From NCBI RefSeq assembly GCF_037975245.1, contig NC_092576.1, positions 41,418,611-41,482,610 on the forward strand: a DNA stretch of 64,000 nucleotides, given 5' to 3'. The translations under genes and the position numbers were made by a program. The notes beneath the pieces were generated by a model that saw only the letters and a list, made by a program, of their open reading frames with translations, was not told the origin of the DNA and searched no databases. The DNA comes from Apostichopus japonicus. Its lineage: Eukaryota > Echinodermata > Holothuroidea > Aspidochirotida > Stichopodidae. Shown here one piece after another: positions 36,951 through 50,531 of this stretch; position 1 is the stretch's first letter; every line of letters starts with the position of its first letter.

Positions 36951-39130
36951 TTGCGCTCTAATTGTTGTTTTAGTAAATTATCAAGAATATCATGCAGCGC
37001 GACTTCTTTCTATTTACGTTCCTTTTGGCTTCCAGTGTTAGGTGAGAAAGTTATTTAACTGACTCTAACTACTTTATTATTTAATGCCATGCATAACTGT
37101 TTTGTTAGTTTGAGACAGTTTAAAAAAAATGGAAAGAACCTAAATCCATGGTTTCTGAAAACGCGAATCTTGCTGTGTTCGACAATGTAGTTGAGTGTTT
37201 ATATATATTTATAACCTATCACCTATAGTTTACCTACCCAGAGAAATAGGTTATACGATTTGCTCCTATGTTTGTTGTTTTCGGTGATTGATTTTGATGA
37301 CATCAAAGTCAATTCCATATAGTATACACGAGAAATGCTATATACTATATAAGTGCTCTTGCAATATCATATACTTTCTTATTTCTCACACTAAGATTAA
37401 AATTGATGAAGTTGAGAAATTCTCCTCTGTAGTTTTCTTCAGAGAAAATGAAGATTTAATTACGAGTAATTAGTAGTATGAATTCTCCTATAGGTGTTTC
37501 GCGGAACTAACACTGCTGTTAATTGGTGTCCGTTACATTAATGAATGGAAGGTTGAAATATTCGAAACCTTTTAATTTCCATGATATTATTTGAAATCGT
37601 ATTGCGATAGTCAAAGCCAAAGCTAACAACTGCTTCTTCTTGGGATTTTCCTTATTTAATAGCATCAACACTTAGTTTGCTTTAAAGCTCTTTAAAGCTC
37701 TTTTCAAGAATTCTGTTACATTTAATTTGATCTTGCAAGTTTAGCATAAGATTCAATTATATGTATCAGAAAGCACGTACTTGAAAATGTTGTTATGTTT
37801 CTGACTTTTCTAAAACTACATGTCATCATCTTTTAAAGGCCTTTAAATTAACACAATTATACATATTCAAGCAGAAAACATGTACATTTGGAAAAAGATT
37901 GTCGCTCAATTATTTTTATTAGCTATCTGACACTGTAACACATTTGTAAGATTTACACATGATACATTTGAAAGTTAAGTCTTCTTGGTTTCTTTCTTTG
38001 TCACAATGGTTTTGTTTCGGCAATCGATTAATTATTAGAACTAAACAAGACCAGACAAGAAAGTGTCTTGTCGTTCACTGAATGTTGCGATTAACGTATA
38101 TTTTGCCACTGATCTTTTCTCTCTGTTCTGATACGTATTAGAAACATTTCGAATGGTAACAATGTATCATCAAACTAATTGATTAATCCCAAAAAGGAAA
38201 ATATCTATTTCGCTGATTTCCCATTGTTTCAAAAACAGCAACAAATCACTTTCCTTTTCTATGATATTGATTGGTGGTGAAAAAAACGTTGACAATATCG
38301 TCCCCGTTTTTGCGTAGTGGCGAATTTGAACTTTTGGCCAAATGAGTTATATATTATTCTTACATATTTCGAGGGTGAGAATCGATTGAACCGGGCTAGA
38401 AGTCCTAATACAGTCTATTTTTTTAAGTTATATTTGACTGGTTTGTGATGAATGCCCACCTAAGGGCCATTCTCGTTTCCACGTATTGACGAATACTTTC
38501 ATCATTATAAAAACTCAGTTGCACAATTTGCATTTTTTCATAACGACGAATATTGCCCTTTGGAACAAGCCGAACATAACAACCATGTCATACTGATTTG
38601 AGAACCAAATATCTGCTACTTGACAAAAATCCAGGACTATGGAAAGGTAATAGTTTAACCTCCAAAACGAGTACTGGTAGTATACATCGACGACAGTTTG
38701 ACCTTTTTCTTGCAATATATCAACATTATTAAGCAGAGAATATTATATAACATCTAGTGTGGCTTACGTTGTGTCTCTCTTTAACCAAAATGCTAAGAAT
38801 TTTTTTCAATACTATTATTATACCACATATGATCTATGTAGTGCCTACCTGGTACTCATTTTATATTGTAAAACGGCAAATATACACATCGGCTATATTT
38901 AATTAAGATTACCATATACTTTTAGAAAAAGTAAATGCTTCTGCAAGAACTGAGTTTACAAGAATGTGTAATCAGATTTAAAGTGATCAGAATCACATTT
39001 TGTGTACTGTACTAAAAAGTCTCCTGCACAAATTGAACAGAAATCTAAGAAATCCCCCAAAATACCGAACAAAAATTTACAGAAACTCTTGTATTTACCG
39101 TACTGCTTGATGCATTCCCTCCGAGCACTT

Positions 39131-39385
39131 AGAATGTTTGTTGTAGTCTGTTTGTTATATCATTTTATGTATGAACTTTTGTATTTGTAGATTTATTTGA
39201 TGTAATATCTTATCATCTTAACATTTTTTTTCCCCTTTTATATTAGTTATTCGTAGACTGTTTGTTGTAGTCTGGTTGTTATATCGGATAATGTATTAAC
39301 TTTTGTAAGTGTAAATGTATTCGATATATCGAATACATTTATATATGATATCCTATCATCTTAAAATTTTCTCCCCTTTTATATT
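39131..39385 (+). repeat. Two-copy tandem repeat (~125 bp) in copy 1
   Basis: GTTTGTTGTAGTCTG..TTGTTATATC..TGTAT.AACTTTTGTA..ATCTTATCATCTTAA..CCCCTTTTATATTA occurs twice head to tail. The second unit carries the 28-bp palindrome at 39313-39340. The same duplication is present in copy 2 (about 44845-45075). Confidence 0.75.
39313..39340. repeat. Perfect 28-bp palindrome
   Basis: AAATGTATTCGATA followed by its exact inverted complement with no spacer. The equivalent site in copy 2 (about 45020-45040) has lost the second arm. Confidence 0.9.
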
Positions 39386-39810
39386 ATTTATTCTTCTTGT
39401 TGAGGTATTATATGACTCTTCTCTATATATTTTATATGTATACAGGAAGGGAAAAATAAGGCATGCAAATACTATAGTAAAACTTGAAAACACTTGAACA
39501 ATGAGTTGCTGCCTATTCTAAATCCAATGATTCACACGAGGTTAAACATTTCGTTTAAAGGGATAGTATAGTGCAAAAACTTCCAAAACGTTTGAAGGAT
39601 ACTGAGAAACTATTGTCAGAGACATTCAAGTATTAGATTAACTTAAAATGAAAAATTGCTCTCAATTTTCCGTAGATAGTTTCCTTCATTAGAGTTCCGA
39701 CTTAACATATTACGCAACTGAAACTATTATGTTTGCAACTGCATCTGTTCACATTTTCATCAAAACGGAATAAAATATACAACGTGATGCAAATACTTTG
39801 TCTAGTTGAT

Positions 39811-40300
39811 ACATTGTAGAAATTTTTGGGGGTTCTTTTTAAAATAAATAAGATCAATGTACTACCCTTTCAGCAGCCGGCTCTCCTTGACCTTCCTACC
39901 CCAACATATCCCTCTTAGACGTCATTCTTTTCACCCAAGAAAAAAAATACTAAAACACTTTTATCCGCCCATTACTCATACAAATTCCTCTATTTTATAC
40001 ATTGTAACAAAACGTGGGCGTTCTTTTTAAAAATTAATAAGACCAATATACCACCCCTTATAACAGCCGGCTCTCATTGCCCTCTATACCCCCTCCCCCA
40101 TCATATCCGACTCCATCATTGCCACCCAAGAAAAACCACCCAAGAAAAACATACTAAAACATGTACGTTGATACCTGCGTATAGCCCATGCAAATTCCTT
40201 GACTCTTTCATACATTGTAGTAAACTGTGGACGTTCTTTTTAACATCAATAAGACCAACGTATTACCCCTTCGATTACTTCTCTATATCTTAAGGTTATT
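39811..40300 (+). repeat. ~190-213-bp imperfect tandem repeat, 2.4 units
   Basis: Units begin ACATTGTA at 39811, 39999 and 40212. Each carries GTTCTTTTTAA..AATAAGA(C/T)CAA, AGCCGGCTCTC, CACCCAAGAAAAA and CATACAAATTCCT-type words. Copy 2 of the large repeat has the first two units; the start of the third has been deleted. Confidence 0.75.
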
Positions 40301-41687
40301 TCACCTAACACTCCCCCCCCCCCCTCCACCCCGCCTTTCCCCATTTGACAGTGAACATTCACGGTGTAACCCTATGGCTACTTCACACAGTAAAGCGACG
40401 ACAACTAGTGACAGGAAGAAACTTGAACATTCAGTAACGAATGTGTGACGAATGTCTTAATTTAACTGAAAAACGACATGAAAAAACGACGAATATGTTT
40501 ACACTAATGTTACTACTTTGTTTCGATGAACAACAAATAAGCCAACTCAAAGTTCTATTTGTTATATTGAATATATTGACAACTTTCGGTAAAAAAGATC
40601 CTTTTTAAATTACGATATACTAAAGTAAAAATGTAAAAATCTTTAGAGCAAGTTTAATCAAAACTCATTTTTTGCATATTCATCACTACTTGACAATATG
40701 TGGTCTGTGTGACTAATGACACGAATGTGTTCGTATAAATGTGTATTGTATATATTAAAATGCTTAAATAAATTTTCAGAATCACAATGCATTCAACTTA
40801 TTTTTTTATCAATTCAACATCATTGCATATAACTAATAATATGATTCATATGTCAAAATGTAAGTAGCTATATCCCATTTAAGTACTTGTTTGGTAGTTG
40901 CCGGATTTTTCGTTCCCATCAAATCCATATTTGGTTATATGATTTTATATTTACAAGTCTTCGTGGTGTAATAAAAGAAGCAAAGTGGTGTTCTCTGGAC
41001 TTTCAAATAATGTGATGTTTGAGAAATGCACATAAAATGTTTCACCACGTTAACATCTCAATCATGGAATAAGTCAGTAACTATCAGACGTTCGATCATA
41101 CGATGTAAGAAACTGAACCAGATCGTTTGAAATATTTAATATCGACCATGATTCAGCATTGTTACCTCAAGTCATCAAACCTTATGATATATGCTGGATC
41201 TTCAGGTAAGTAACATTGAGTATACACTTTACTCTGCCTCGAATTACCTTACTTAGACAAAAATTGAGTTTTAATGGCTCTACAAAAGTCATTATACCAC
41301 AAGCAAAAGCCAATGCTTTGCCTAGAAGTATGTCATATTTTGTGAATATCAAGGGGTCCGCCTCTTCTTCACAATACCCAAAGTCCTTGCTTTTCTATGT
41401 GATTTTTCATATATGACGTTAGTCCCTTTCTCTCAAGTATTGCCCTTCATCGGTAGGTAAAGATCAAGTACAGTGTTGATTCACGTTATATCGTTTCTGG
41501 CATCTGTGAACCGGACACCTATGGATGAAATATAAGTGTTAAAAGCGAACTTCTAGACTGGTTTCTTTACGCCAGGTCAAGACTGTCTTTGTATACCGTT
41601 ACCCTCCTATATCACCATCCCCTTCCCTTAACATAATACTTCTTATCCAAACATTATCTATCACAATTGTCAAAACGCATGCTCAAT

Positions 41688-42020
41688 GAGAAGAATACGT
41701 AAGAGTATTGATTTCGTTTTACCTGTGAAAAGGAACATTTTAAGGAAGAAACAATAATAACCACGGTCCACGAACCCTAGTGGTTTGATATAATTTCAAT
41801 GTACATTTACAACGACGGTAGCGGAACGTGAAATGACATTCGTTATATAACGATATAATGAGAAGAATGCGTAAGAGTATTGATTTCGTTTAACTTGTGA
41901 AAAGGAACATTTTAAGGAAGAAACAATAATAACCACGGTCCACGAACCCTATTGGTTCGATGTAATTTCAATTTACATTCACAACGCCGGTAGCGGAACG
42001 TGAAATGACATTCGTTATAT
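41688..42020 (+). repeat. 172-bp tandem duplication
   Basis: 41688-41859 and 41860-42020 are adjacent near-identical units (GAGAAGAATRCGTAAGAGTA.. to ..GACATTCGTTATAT); the second lacks an 11-bp tail. The unit is itself related to 35130-35215 in gene A's intron. Confidence 0.85.
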
Positions 42021-43117
42021 GTTGGCTCTAATCAGAGGCTAAAATTAAGAGGGGAGAAACATGCAAATTAACAACGATATCAACATGTAATCTGTGATTC
42101 TTGTGAAAATCATCTTATTAGATCTGGCAACATAATTTAGTCTCTCATCTATACAGTGAATAGAAGTCAAACCATGCATTGATATACACTAGGCTATATG
42201 AACAATCAAATATATTTAAGCACATTTACTTGTAAATATTATCCGACAAGTATACCAGGGAAGCTTACAATATCACTAACTTGTTATACAGTAGATTGTA
42301 TCGGTAACTAAAGAGACTAAAAGTTCAACAAAGTACTTTCATGTCAACGCACTGAAAATGTCCTCTTTGTGACTTGTATTGTTCCATGTGAATGAAATTC
42401 GTAACCATGTATTACCTTTAACCAAGCTCTTAAATAAGGATCAAACGGAAAGTTGTTTCTGTGACATATTCTGCATATGAGGAAGCTCACACTTGTAGTC
42501 TGCCATCACATATTTATAACATGAACCAGTGTGTAGTATGCTTGTACAGCTGGAAGGTTCGCCAAGATCCTTCACACATGTACATTTTATTTTCTATTAG
42601 ATCTTTGATTACTGGCTTTGATTGGATTCGTTGATTGTAACAAAATTATTTCTATAACGAAAATAAAAACAATAATGTGATGGATTAATTCACCTATCCA
42701 TCTCTAGATCATTATGACATGTAATTAAGTAAAAATAGAGTGTTTATTGACAATCATCACATAGCGACGGGTAGGGTGGGGTGTGGTGGGCTGAAATTGG
42801 TAACTGGTTAATGCATGTTAAGTGTTGACCTAACGCTTTCCGCGCCTCGGTTTGTGGATTTGCACTATGTATTAATCTGCATTACATTACGCTTTGTTAG
42901 GTTAAACAAAACAAAAAAAGAGAACAAATTGAACAGCTTTGGTATTATGTATATTCATCTATCACAAACTATCAGACATGGAGATTTTACTTTTGATTTC
43001 TTTACGTCGAGTCACTTACTATACCATCTTCTATCATGCAGCAAACAAAAATATATGAAACACGACCTTTTTGGCTACAATGTGAGGTGCCAGTTGCAGC
43101 CCGAGGTAACAGAAGCA
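42021..43117. other. Spacer between the two large repeats
   Basis: 42021-42200 continues similarity to 35220-35400 (CTAATCAGAGGCTAA, GATATACACTAGGCT). The rest holds no gene that I recognise; a 120-codon open frame at 42815-43177 has no domain or start support. Confidence 0.5.
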
Positions 43118-46100
43118 GAGAAATTCTCCTCTGTAGTTTTCTTCAGAGAAAGTGAAGATTTAATTACGAGTAATTAGTAGTATGAATTCTCCTATAGGTG
43201 TTTCGCGGAACTAACACTGCTGTTAATTGGTGTCCGTTACATTAATGAATGGAAGGTTGAAATATTCGAAACCTTTTAATTTCCATGATATTATTTGAAA
43301 TCGTATTGCGATAGTCAAAGCCAAAGCTAACAACTGCTTCTTCTTGGGATTTTCCTTATTTAATAGCATCAACACTTAGTTTGCTTAAAGCTCTTTAAAG
43401 CTCTTTTCAAGAATTCTGTTACATTTAATTTGATCTTGCAACTTTAGCATAAGATTCAATTATATGTATCAGAAAGCACGTACTTGAAAATGTTGTTATG
43501 TTTCTGACTTTTCTAAAACTACATGTCATCATCTTTTACAGGCCTTTAAATTAACACAATTATACATATTCAAGCAGAAAACATGTACATTTGGAAAAAG
43601 ATTGTCGCTTAATTATTTTTATTAGCTATCTGAAACTGTAACACATTTGTAAGATTTACACATGATACATTTGAAAGTTAAGTCTTCTTGGTTTCTTTCT
43701 TTGTCACAATGGTTTTGTTTCGGCAATCGATTAATTATTAGAACTAAACAAGACCAGACAAGAAAGTGTCTTGTCGTTCACTGAATGTTGCGATTAACGT
43801 ATATTTTGCCACTGATCTTTTCTCTCTGTTCTGATACGTATTAGAAAACATTTCGAATGGTAACAATTTATCATCAAACTAATTGATTAATCCCAAAAAG
43901 GAAAATATCTATCTCGCTGATTTCCCATTGTTTCAAAAACAGCAACAAATCACTTTCCTTTTCTATGATATTGATTGGTGGTGAAAAAAACGTTGACAAT
44001 ATCGTCCCCGTTTTTGCGTAGTGGCGAATTTGAACTTTTGGCCAAATGAGTTATATATTATTCTTACAAATTTCGAGGGTGAGAATCGATTGAACCGGGA
44101 TAGAGGTCCTAATACTGTCTATTTTTTAGTTATATTTGACTGGTTTGTGACAAATGCCCACCTAAGGCCCACTCTCGTTTTCACGTATTGACGAATACTT
44201 TCATCATTATAAAAACTCAGTTGCACAATTTGCCTTATTTCCATGCGTTTTTATAACGACGAATATTGCCCTTTGGAACAAGCCGAACATAACAACCATG
44301 TCATACTGATTTGAGAACCAAATAACTGCTAGTTGAAAAAATCCAGGACTATAGAAAGGTAATATTTTAACCTCCAAAACGAGTACTGGTAGTATACATA
44401 GACGACAGTTTGACCTTTTTCTTGCAATATATCAACAGTATTAAGCAGAGAATATTATTTAACATCTAGTGTGGCTTACGTTGTGTCTCTCTTTAACCAA
44501 AATGCTAAGGATTTTTCAACACTATTATTATACCACATATGATCTATGTAGTGCCTACCTGGTACTCATTTTATATTGCAAAAAGGCAAAAATACACATC
44601 GGCTATATTTAATTAAGATTACCATATACTTTTAGAAAAAGTAAATGCTGCTGCAAGAACTGAGTTTACAAGAATGTGTAATAAGATTTAACGTGATCAA
44701 AATCACATTTTGTGTACTGTACTAAAAAGTCTTCTGCACAAATTGAACAGAAATCTAAGAAATCCCCCAAATACCGAACATAAGTTTACAGAATCTCTTT
44801 TATTTACCGTACTGCTTGATACATTCCCTCCGAGCACTTAGAATGTTTGTTGTAGTCTGTTTGTTATATCGTTTTATGTATGAACTTTTGTACTTGTAGA
44901 TTTATTTGATATGATATCTTATCATCTTAACATTTTCCCCCTTTTATATTAGTTATTCTTAGACTGTTTGTTGTAGTCTGGTTGTTTTATCGTCTTATGT
45001 ATTAACTTTTGTAAGTGTAAAGGTATTCGATAAGATACCCTATCATCTTAACATTTTACCCCCTTTTATATTATTTATTCTTCTTGTTGAGGTATTATAT
45101 GACTCTTCTCTATATAGTTTATATGTATACAGGAAGGGAAACAAAAAAAAGGCAGCCAAATACTATAGTAAAACTTGAAAACACTTGAACAATGGCAGAG
45201 TTGTTGCCTACTCTAAATCCAATGATTCACACGAGGTTAAACATTCCGTTTAAGGGGATAGTATAGTGCAAAAACTTCCAAAACGTTTGAAGGATACTGA
45301 GAAACTATTGTCAGAGACATTCAAGTATTACACTAACTTAAAAATGAAAAATTGCACACAATTTTTCGTATATAGTGTCCTTCATAGAGTTCCGACTTAA
45401 CAGATTACGCAACTGGAACTATTATGTTTGCAACTGCATGTGTTCACATTTTCATCAAAACGGAATAAAATATACCACGTGCATGCAAATACTTTGTCTA
45501 GTTGATACATTGTAAAAATTCTTGGGGGTTCTTTTTAAAATAAATCAGATCAATGTACTACCCTTTCACCAGCCGGCTCTCCTTGACCTTCCTACCCCAA
45601 CATACCTCTATGAGACGCCATTCTTGTCACCCAAGAAAAAAACATACTAAAACACTTATATCCGCACATTACCCATACAAATTCCTCTATTTTATACATT
45701 TTAACAAAACGTGGGCGTTCTTTAAAAAATAATAAGACCAAAATACCATCCCTTTAACAGCCGGCTGTCATTGCCCTCTACACCCCCTCCCTCATCATAT
45801 CCGACTCCATCATTGCCACCCAAGAAAAACATACTAAAACATGTATGTTGATACCTGCGTATAGCCCATGCAAATTCCTTGACTCTTTTATATATTGACC
45901 AATGTATTACCCCTTCGATTACTTCTCTCTATCCTAAGGTTATTTCACCTACCACCCCCCCACCCGCCTCTCCCCCACTTGACGGTGAACATTCACGGTG
46001 TAACCTTATGGGTTCTACACACAGTAAATCGACGACAACTAGTCTGTGACAGGAAGAAACTTGAAAATTTAGTAACGAATGTGTGACGAATGTCTAAACT

Positions 46101-47385
46101 TAACTGAAAAAAACGACATGACTAAAGTTACTACTTTGTTTCGATGAGCAACAAATATGCCAACTAAAAGTTCTATTTGTTATTTTGAATATATTGACAA
46201 CTTTCGGTAAAAAAGATCCTTTTTAAATTACGATATACTAAAGTAAAAATGTAAAAATCTTTAGAGCAAGTTTAATCAAAACTCATTTTTTGCACATTCA
46301 TCACCACGCCAGCACGGAGACGATATGTGGTCTGTGTGACTAATGACACGAATGTGTTCGTATAAATGTGTATTGTATATATTAAAATGCTAAAATAAAT
46401 TTTCAGAATCACAATGCATTCAACTTATTTTTTTATTTCAATTCAACATCATTGCATATAACTAATAATATGATTCATATGTCAAAATGTGAGTAGGCAT
46501 ATCCCCTTTAAGTACTTGTTTGGTAGTTGCCGGATTTTTCGTTCCCATAAAATCCATATTTGGTTATATGATTTTATATTTAACAAGTCTTCGCGGTGTA
46601 ATAAAAGAAACAGAGTGGTATTCTCTGGACTTCGGATACTTTTAATTGACGTTGTCTTCCCTTTCAAATAATGTGATGTTTGAGAAATGCACATAGAATG
46701 TTTCACCACATTAACATCTCAATCATGGAATGAGCCAGTAACTGTCAGACGTTCGATCATACGATGTAAGAAACTGAACCAGATCCTTTGAAATATTTAA
46801 TATCGACCATGATTCAGCGTTGTTACCTCAAGTCATCAAGCCTTATGATATATCCTGGATCTTTTGGTAAGTAACGTTGAGTATACACATTAATCTGCCC
46901 GAATAAACCTAACGTAGACAAATATTGAGTTTTAATGGCTCTACAAAAGTCATTATACCACAAACAAAAGCCAATGCTTTGCCTAGAAGTATGTCATATT
47001 TTGTTGAATGAGATTATCATACCGAGTGTTGTGCTCTTCTTCACACGTGTAGTCTCATATGTAACCTCTGTGCCTCTTTGTTTGAGTATTCCCCTTCATC
47101 GGTACGTAAGGATCAAGTACAGTGATGTTTCTCATCGGAAAGGTTTCTGTCATCTGTGAAGCGGACACCTATGGATGGAATATACGTTTTAAAAGTGAAC
47201 TTCAAGACTGGTTTCTATACGCCAGGTTATTATTGTCTCCATATACTTACACCCGTTTTTATCACCATCCCCCCCCCCCCCCCAAAAAAAAACAAAACAA
47301 ACAATACTTCACATCATATACTTCGTATGCTCAAAGGACAAATTGTAAGAGCAGTAATTTTGTTTTACCTGTGTTAAGGAAGATT
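43118..47385 (+). repeat. 4.2-kb direct repeat, copy 2
   Basis: Partner of 37414-41755 in the same orientation, 5.7 kb downstream. Differences include loss of the palindrome arm, a shortened third unit of the internal tandem repeat and a 31-bp insertion near 46635. The 3' boundary fades through a C-run/A-run at 47268-47295. Confidence 0.9.
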
Positions 47386-49129
47386 TAAAGATGTGAATTG
47401 TTGGTCGCTGAAAAAGGTTTGTTTCCCAACATGAAAGCAAGACATCATTCCTGATGATAGAAGTATTAAACTATTGATTATAAATACACATAAAACAGGA
47501 CATTGACTTCATAATATATTGTCGCTAGCTTTGACGGAAAACATTTTCTTATAAATTATTGTTTGACAGAAAACCAAATCAGATTTTCAGCTACATTATC
47601 AGCATATATGAGGGCAGAAAATTCCCTTTAAAATAATAAAATCCAAAAATGGTTGCTGCGAACTGGAGACAAAAATGTCTTTCGTTTAAGCAAATGTAGT
47701 CTGCTTCGCAATACACAGTGGACTGTTACAGAGATCGAAGAGCTTTAACATTACACGATGTAATTGCATGCCACAGAATACGGACAATGATCACATTCGG
47801 CTGTAGTGTGTCATATGATGTTAAGTCTCAATGAATTGACCCTGTCTGCTATGGGTACTATGAGCGTCTTGCATACCTTATTAAGATAATATTAACTTGC
47901 CACCGCGCATCAGCTGTCTGGTTGATCAAATGTATGTGAAGTTAACGGTTCCCTTTAATTTACATTACGGACGGAATTTTGAACGTGCCAAATGTACTTC
48001 CTCTCCACCATCTTGTATGTATGTTTATTGCACAACGCAATGAAAATAACAGCCCTTTGACTAACTAATACGGTCATCGTTAAGTTCATCAGATATCGCA
48101 GTGGGCTGCAAATTCTAGTCAAACAATAATGGGACATCTTTGATTTGATTCATATATCTTAATGGATAATTGTCATACGTATGCAGCAGGCCAATGGCTT
48201 GGGTACTTAATCGGATAAACGTGGTATGTCTCTTTAGTGATTAACAAGATTTATTACTTACAATGAATAAAGCATTTATCCTGTCATATGTACAGTTGGT
48301 TAATTGTAGGAATTGATCTGACCATAATACATTTAAAAAACAGCTGGGAATAATTTTAAAGTGAGGAGGAGCGACACAGGTTTTGATTCTGTTTGAACTT
48401 GATGTATGTTAGTATTCGTAGGAAAGGGAAGTCCCCTTGCTCTCCCGTTCATGACTTATTTTGTTACTGCTAATATTTAGTGTTAGTTAATATATCTGAG
48501 TTGCCTTACATTAATATCAATCTGAAAACTTAGCTTAGCTTTGAACAAGACGACTTTCTCTGTAACAGATATTGACGCAGATACTGTAATTCACAATCAT
48601 TCAAAACAGGATAGTAGTTTTATTCATCCATATTATTGCCTCAATTCCAGTCTGAACACTGATTTGATAAAATGGTCCAATTGTTACATAAGTGATGTGA
48701 CAAAAGTAAAACCTCATCAAGCATATTTAAAACTGGTTATTCTTCATAAGACATGTTAATGTTTGAAATGCCAACGAGACTGAATATGTCAACTATCACT
48801 AGGCAGCATTGACGAAACAGTGGTGATAATACCAGTTCCATCCAGGTAAGTGACAGCCCCTTGCTCTCCCGTTCATTACCTCTTTTTTTACTGTCTATAT
48901 TTAGCGTTAGTTGAACAAAAACGCATGTAGCAGGATAATGACTTGCTGAAACACCTTATTTTGTAGCAGATTTACTTAACATTTTATTGTAGTGTTAATA
49001 CTTTCTATACTAATAAAATCATCTAATTTTGCATATAGATCATGTCAGCTTAATATTGCGCAATAAACCAAACAACTCGTCCCACGTGTAGTTATGAGGG
49101 GTAAGAATTTTTGTTTAACGTTAGAACAA
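47386..49129. other. Non-coding interval before gene B
   Basis: No gene seen. A ~58-bp imperfect direct repeat (48432-48489 and 48857-48913, CCCCTTGCTCTCCCGTTCAT) is the only structure noted. A short frame at 48541-48759 has no recognisable domain. Confidence 0.5.
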
Positions 49130-50335
49130 TGTGTCTTCAAGTCTTAAATATCAAGCTTAAAACGTCATCCTCATTCAAAGAATTCGGTCCATAAGAAGTT
49201 CACGACATACATTTTTGTATTGATTATGGATCTGTTTGTTTGATCTAGGTATCATAATACAATACTTATCGCGATATCACTCGAGCCTGTTCTGTGATAC
49301 AAAACTTAATTTAACCTCACATGACCTTTGCTAATTCCATTTTGTCAACATTAATCGCAACAACATCAAATAAATGAAATGAACGAAAAACTTCATTTCA
49401 CAAATGACCTAATTTCGTTTACATTTTTGGCCGGATTGAGGGGCTCCAAACAAAATGATTGCAAAATCTCAGAGTAATGTAATTGGCAACAAAAAAACAT
49501 TTATTTCTGGGATCAGAAAGTAGTTCTATATTTCACTTTATCATTAATGTATTTTCAACAACATTGTACCTACATACCATGACCAAATTGTCTTAATCTG
49601 ACACTGATTCAAAGGAAACATTCACAGACAATGTAAACTTTGCATTAAAAACACTGCATTGGGTTGCAATTTTTCGGTAATCTTATCGGTCGTCGCTTAG
49701 CTTATGTCTTCCATGTGGTAAATATTGTGGTTGTAGGGAACATCGACCAGAAGAGCAACATAACTTTTCATTCGAAGGCAATAATTCATAAATCTCCACC
49801 CCCCCCTCTACAACACATAAGTGAAGAAATAGGTATATTCACAGAAATTCCGAAAGTTCAACCTTATCCTATCGTGTCAGTCCGAAGGTATCTCTTGTGT
49901 AAATAGAGATTCATATAAATCAGATAAAAGTTCTAGTGGTCTGATAATTTTTTTTTGTTGATATTAGTTATAGTACATGTGTACTCAGTGGTCGCGTACT
50001 AGCTTCATGCGGACGGTTAAGGTTTCTGCTGTTGTGCATATGTAGTACCACTTGCACTTCCCGTAGTGTTAGACATTTGGTTCCTAAGCATCGCTTGGTT
50101 ACATTAAACCAATTGAGTATTATCTCATATTATCTCATTATTTCCAAATTACATAATGTGTAGATTAGTTTCCCCGTTTGCCAAACTGTATATCTAGCAT
50201 AATTTGTGTCATATTGGGACGAGCTTTGCAAATGAAACTAATAAAATAAAACACTTGCATCAAGGTTTTTGACGGAACATCTATGTGGTAACACAAATGT
50301 ATCCGTTCACAGATCGGTGATGACAGTTCGTGAGA
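49130..50335 (+). promoter_or_regulatory. 5' flank of NLR gene B
   Basis: Duplicated counterpart of 7880-9112. The in-frame TGA at 50321-50323 bounds the frame upstream, and the codon matching gene A's first ATG is GTG (50330-50332). AATAAAAT at 50240 sits where A has TATAAAAT. Confidence 0.45.
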
Positions 50336-50531
50336 ATGGGAAACATTAGGTCAAAGCTTGAAACATTAGATGTGGGTTCATCTGATGAACAGGCCAGTGG
50401 ATATGAAGAACCGTCACTATCATCATCTGCTCAAGCTGCTCAAGCTTTTGTGACGTCATCGCAGTCAACTAAAAGGCCCAAGTTTGTTGTTAGGACTGAA
50501 AATGTGAAGTCAACAGTTACAGGTGAACAAG
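50336..50531 (+). CDS. NLR B exon 1: N-terminal leader, MGNIRSKL start
   Basis: ATG at 50336 is the first ATG after the in-frame stop, in strong context (AGAATGG). It gives MGNIRSKL, which fits the N-myristoylation consensus, then SSDEQASGYEEPS and a Ser/Gln-rich stretch. The conserved donor CAAG|GTTTTT gives phase 1 as in A. An alternative donor GTGAAC at 50523 exists but is not shared with A. Confidence 0.75.

Larger units (their letters stand above)
37414..41755 (+). repeat. 4.2-kb direct repeat, copy 1
   Basis: Very similar to 43118-47385 with scattered substitutions and small indels. Similarity starts at GAGAAATTCTCCTCTGTAG and weakens after the GACTGGTTTCT..ACGCCAGGT region. It contains internal tandem duplications (39131-39385, 39811-40300). 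I recognise no protein, transposon terminal repeat or poly-A tail, so the mechanism is probably segmental duplication. Both copies contain a 99-nt open stretch before a GTAAGTAAC donor-like site (copy 1 donor at 41206). Confidence 0.9.

Noticed and set aside
50523-50528. Alternative splice donor GTGAAC for gene B exon 1
   Set aside because: Not present in gene A and would change the phase; the shared CAAG|GTTT donor keeps both genes in register.
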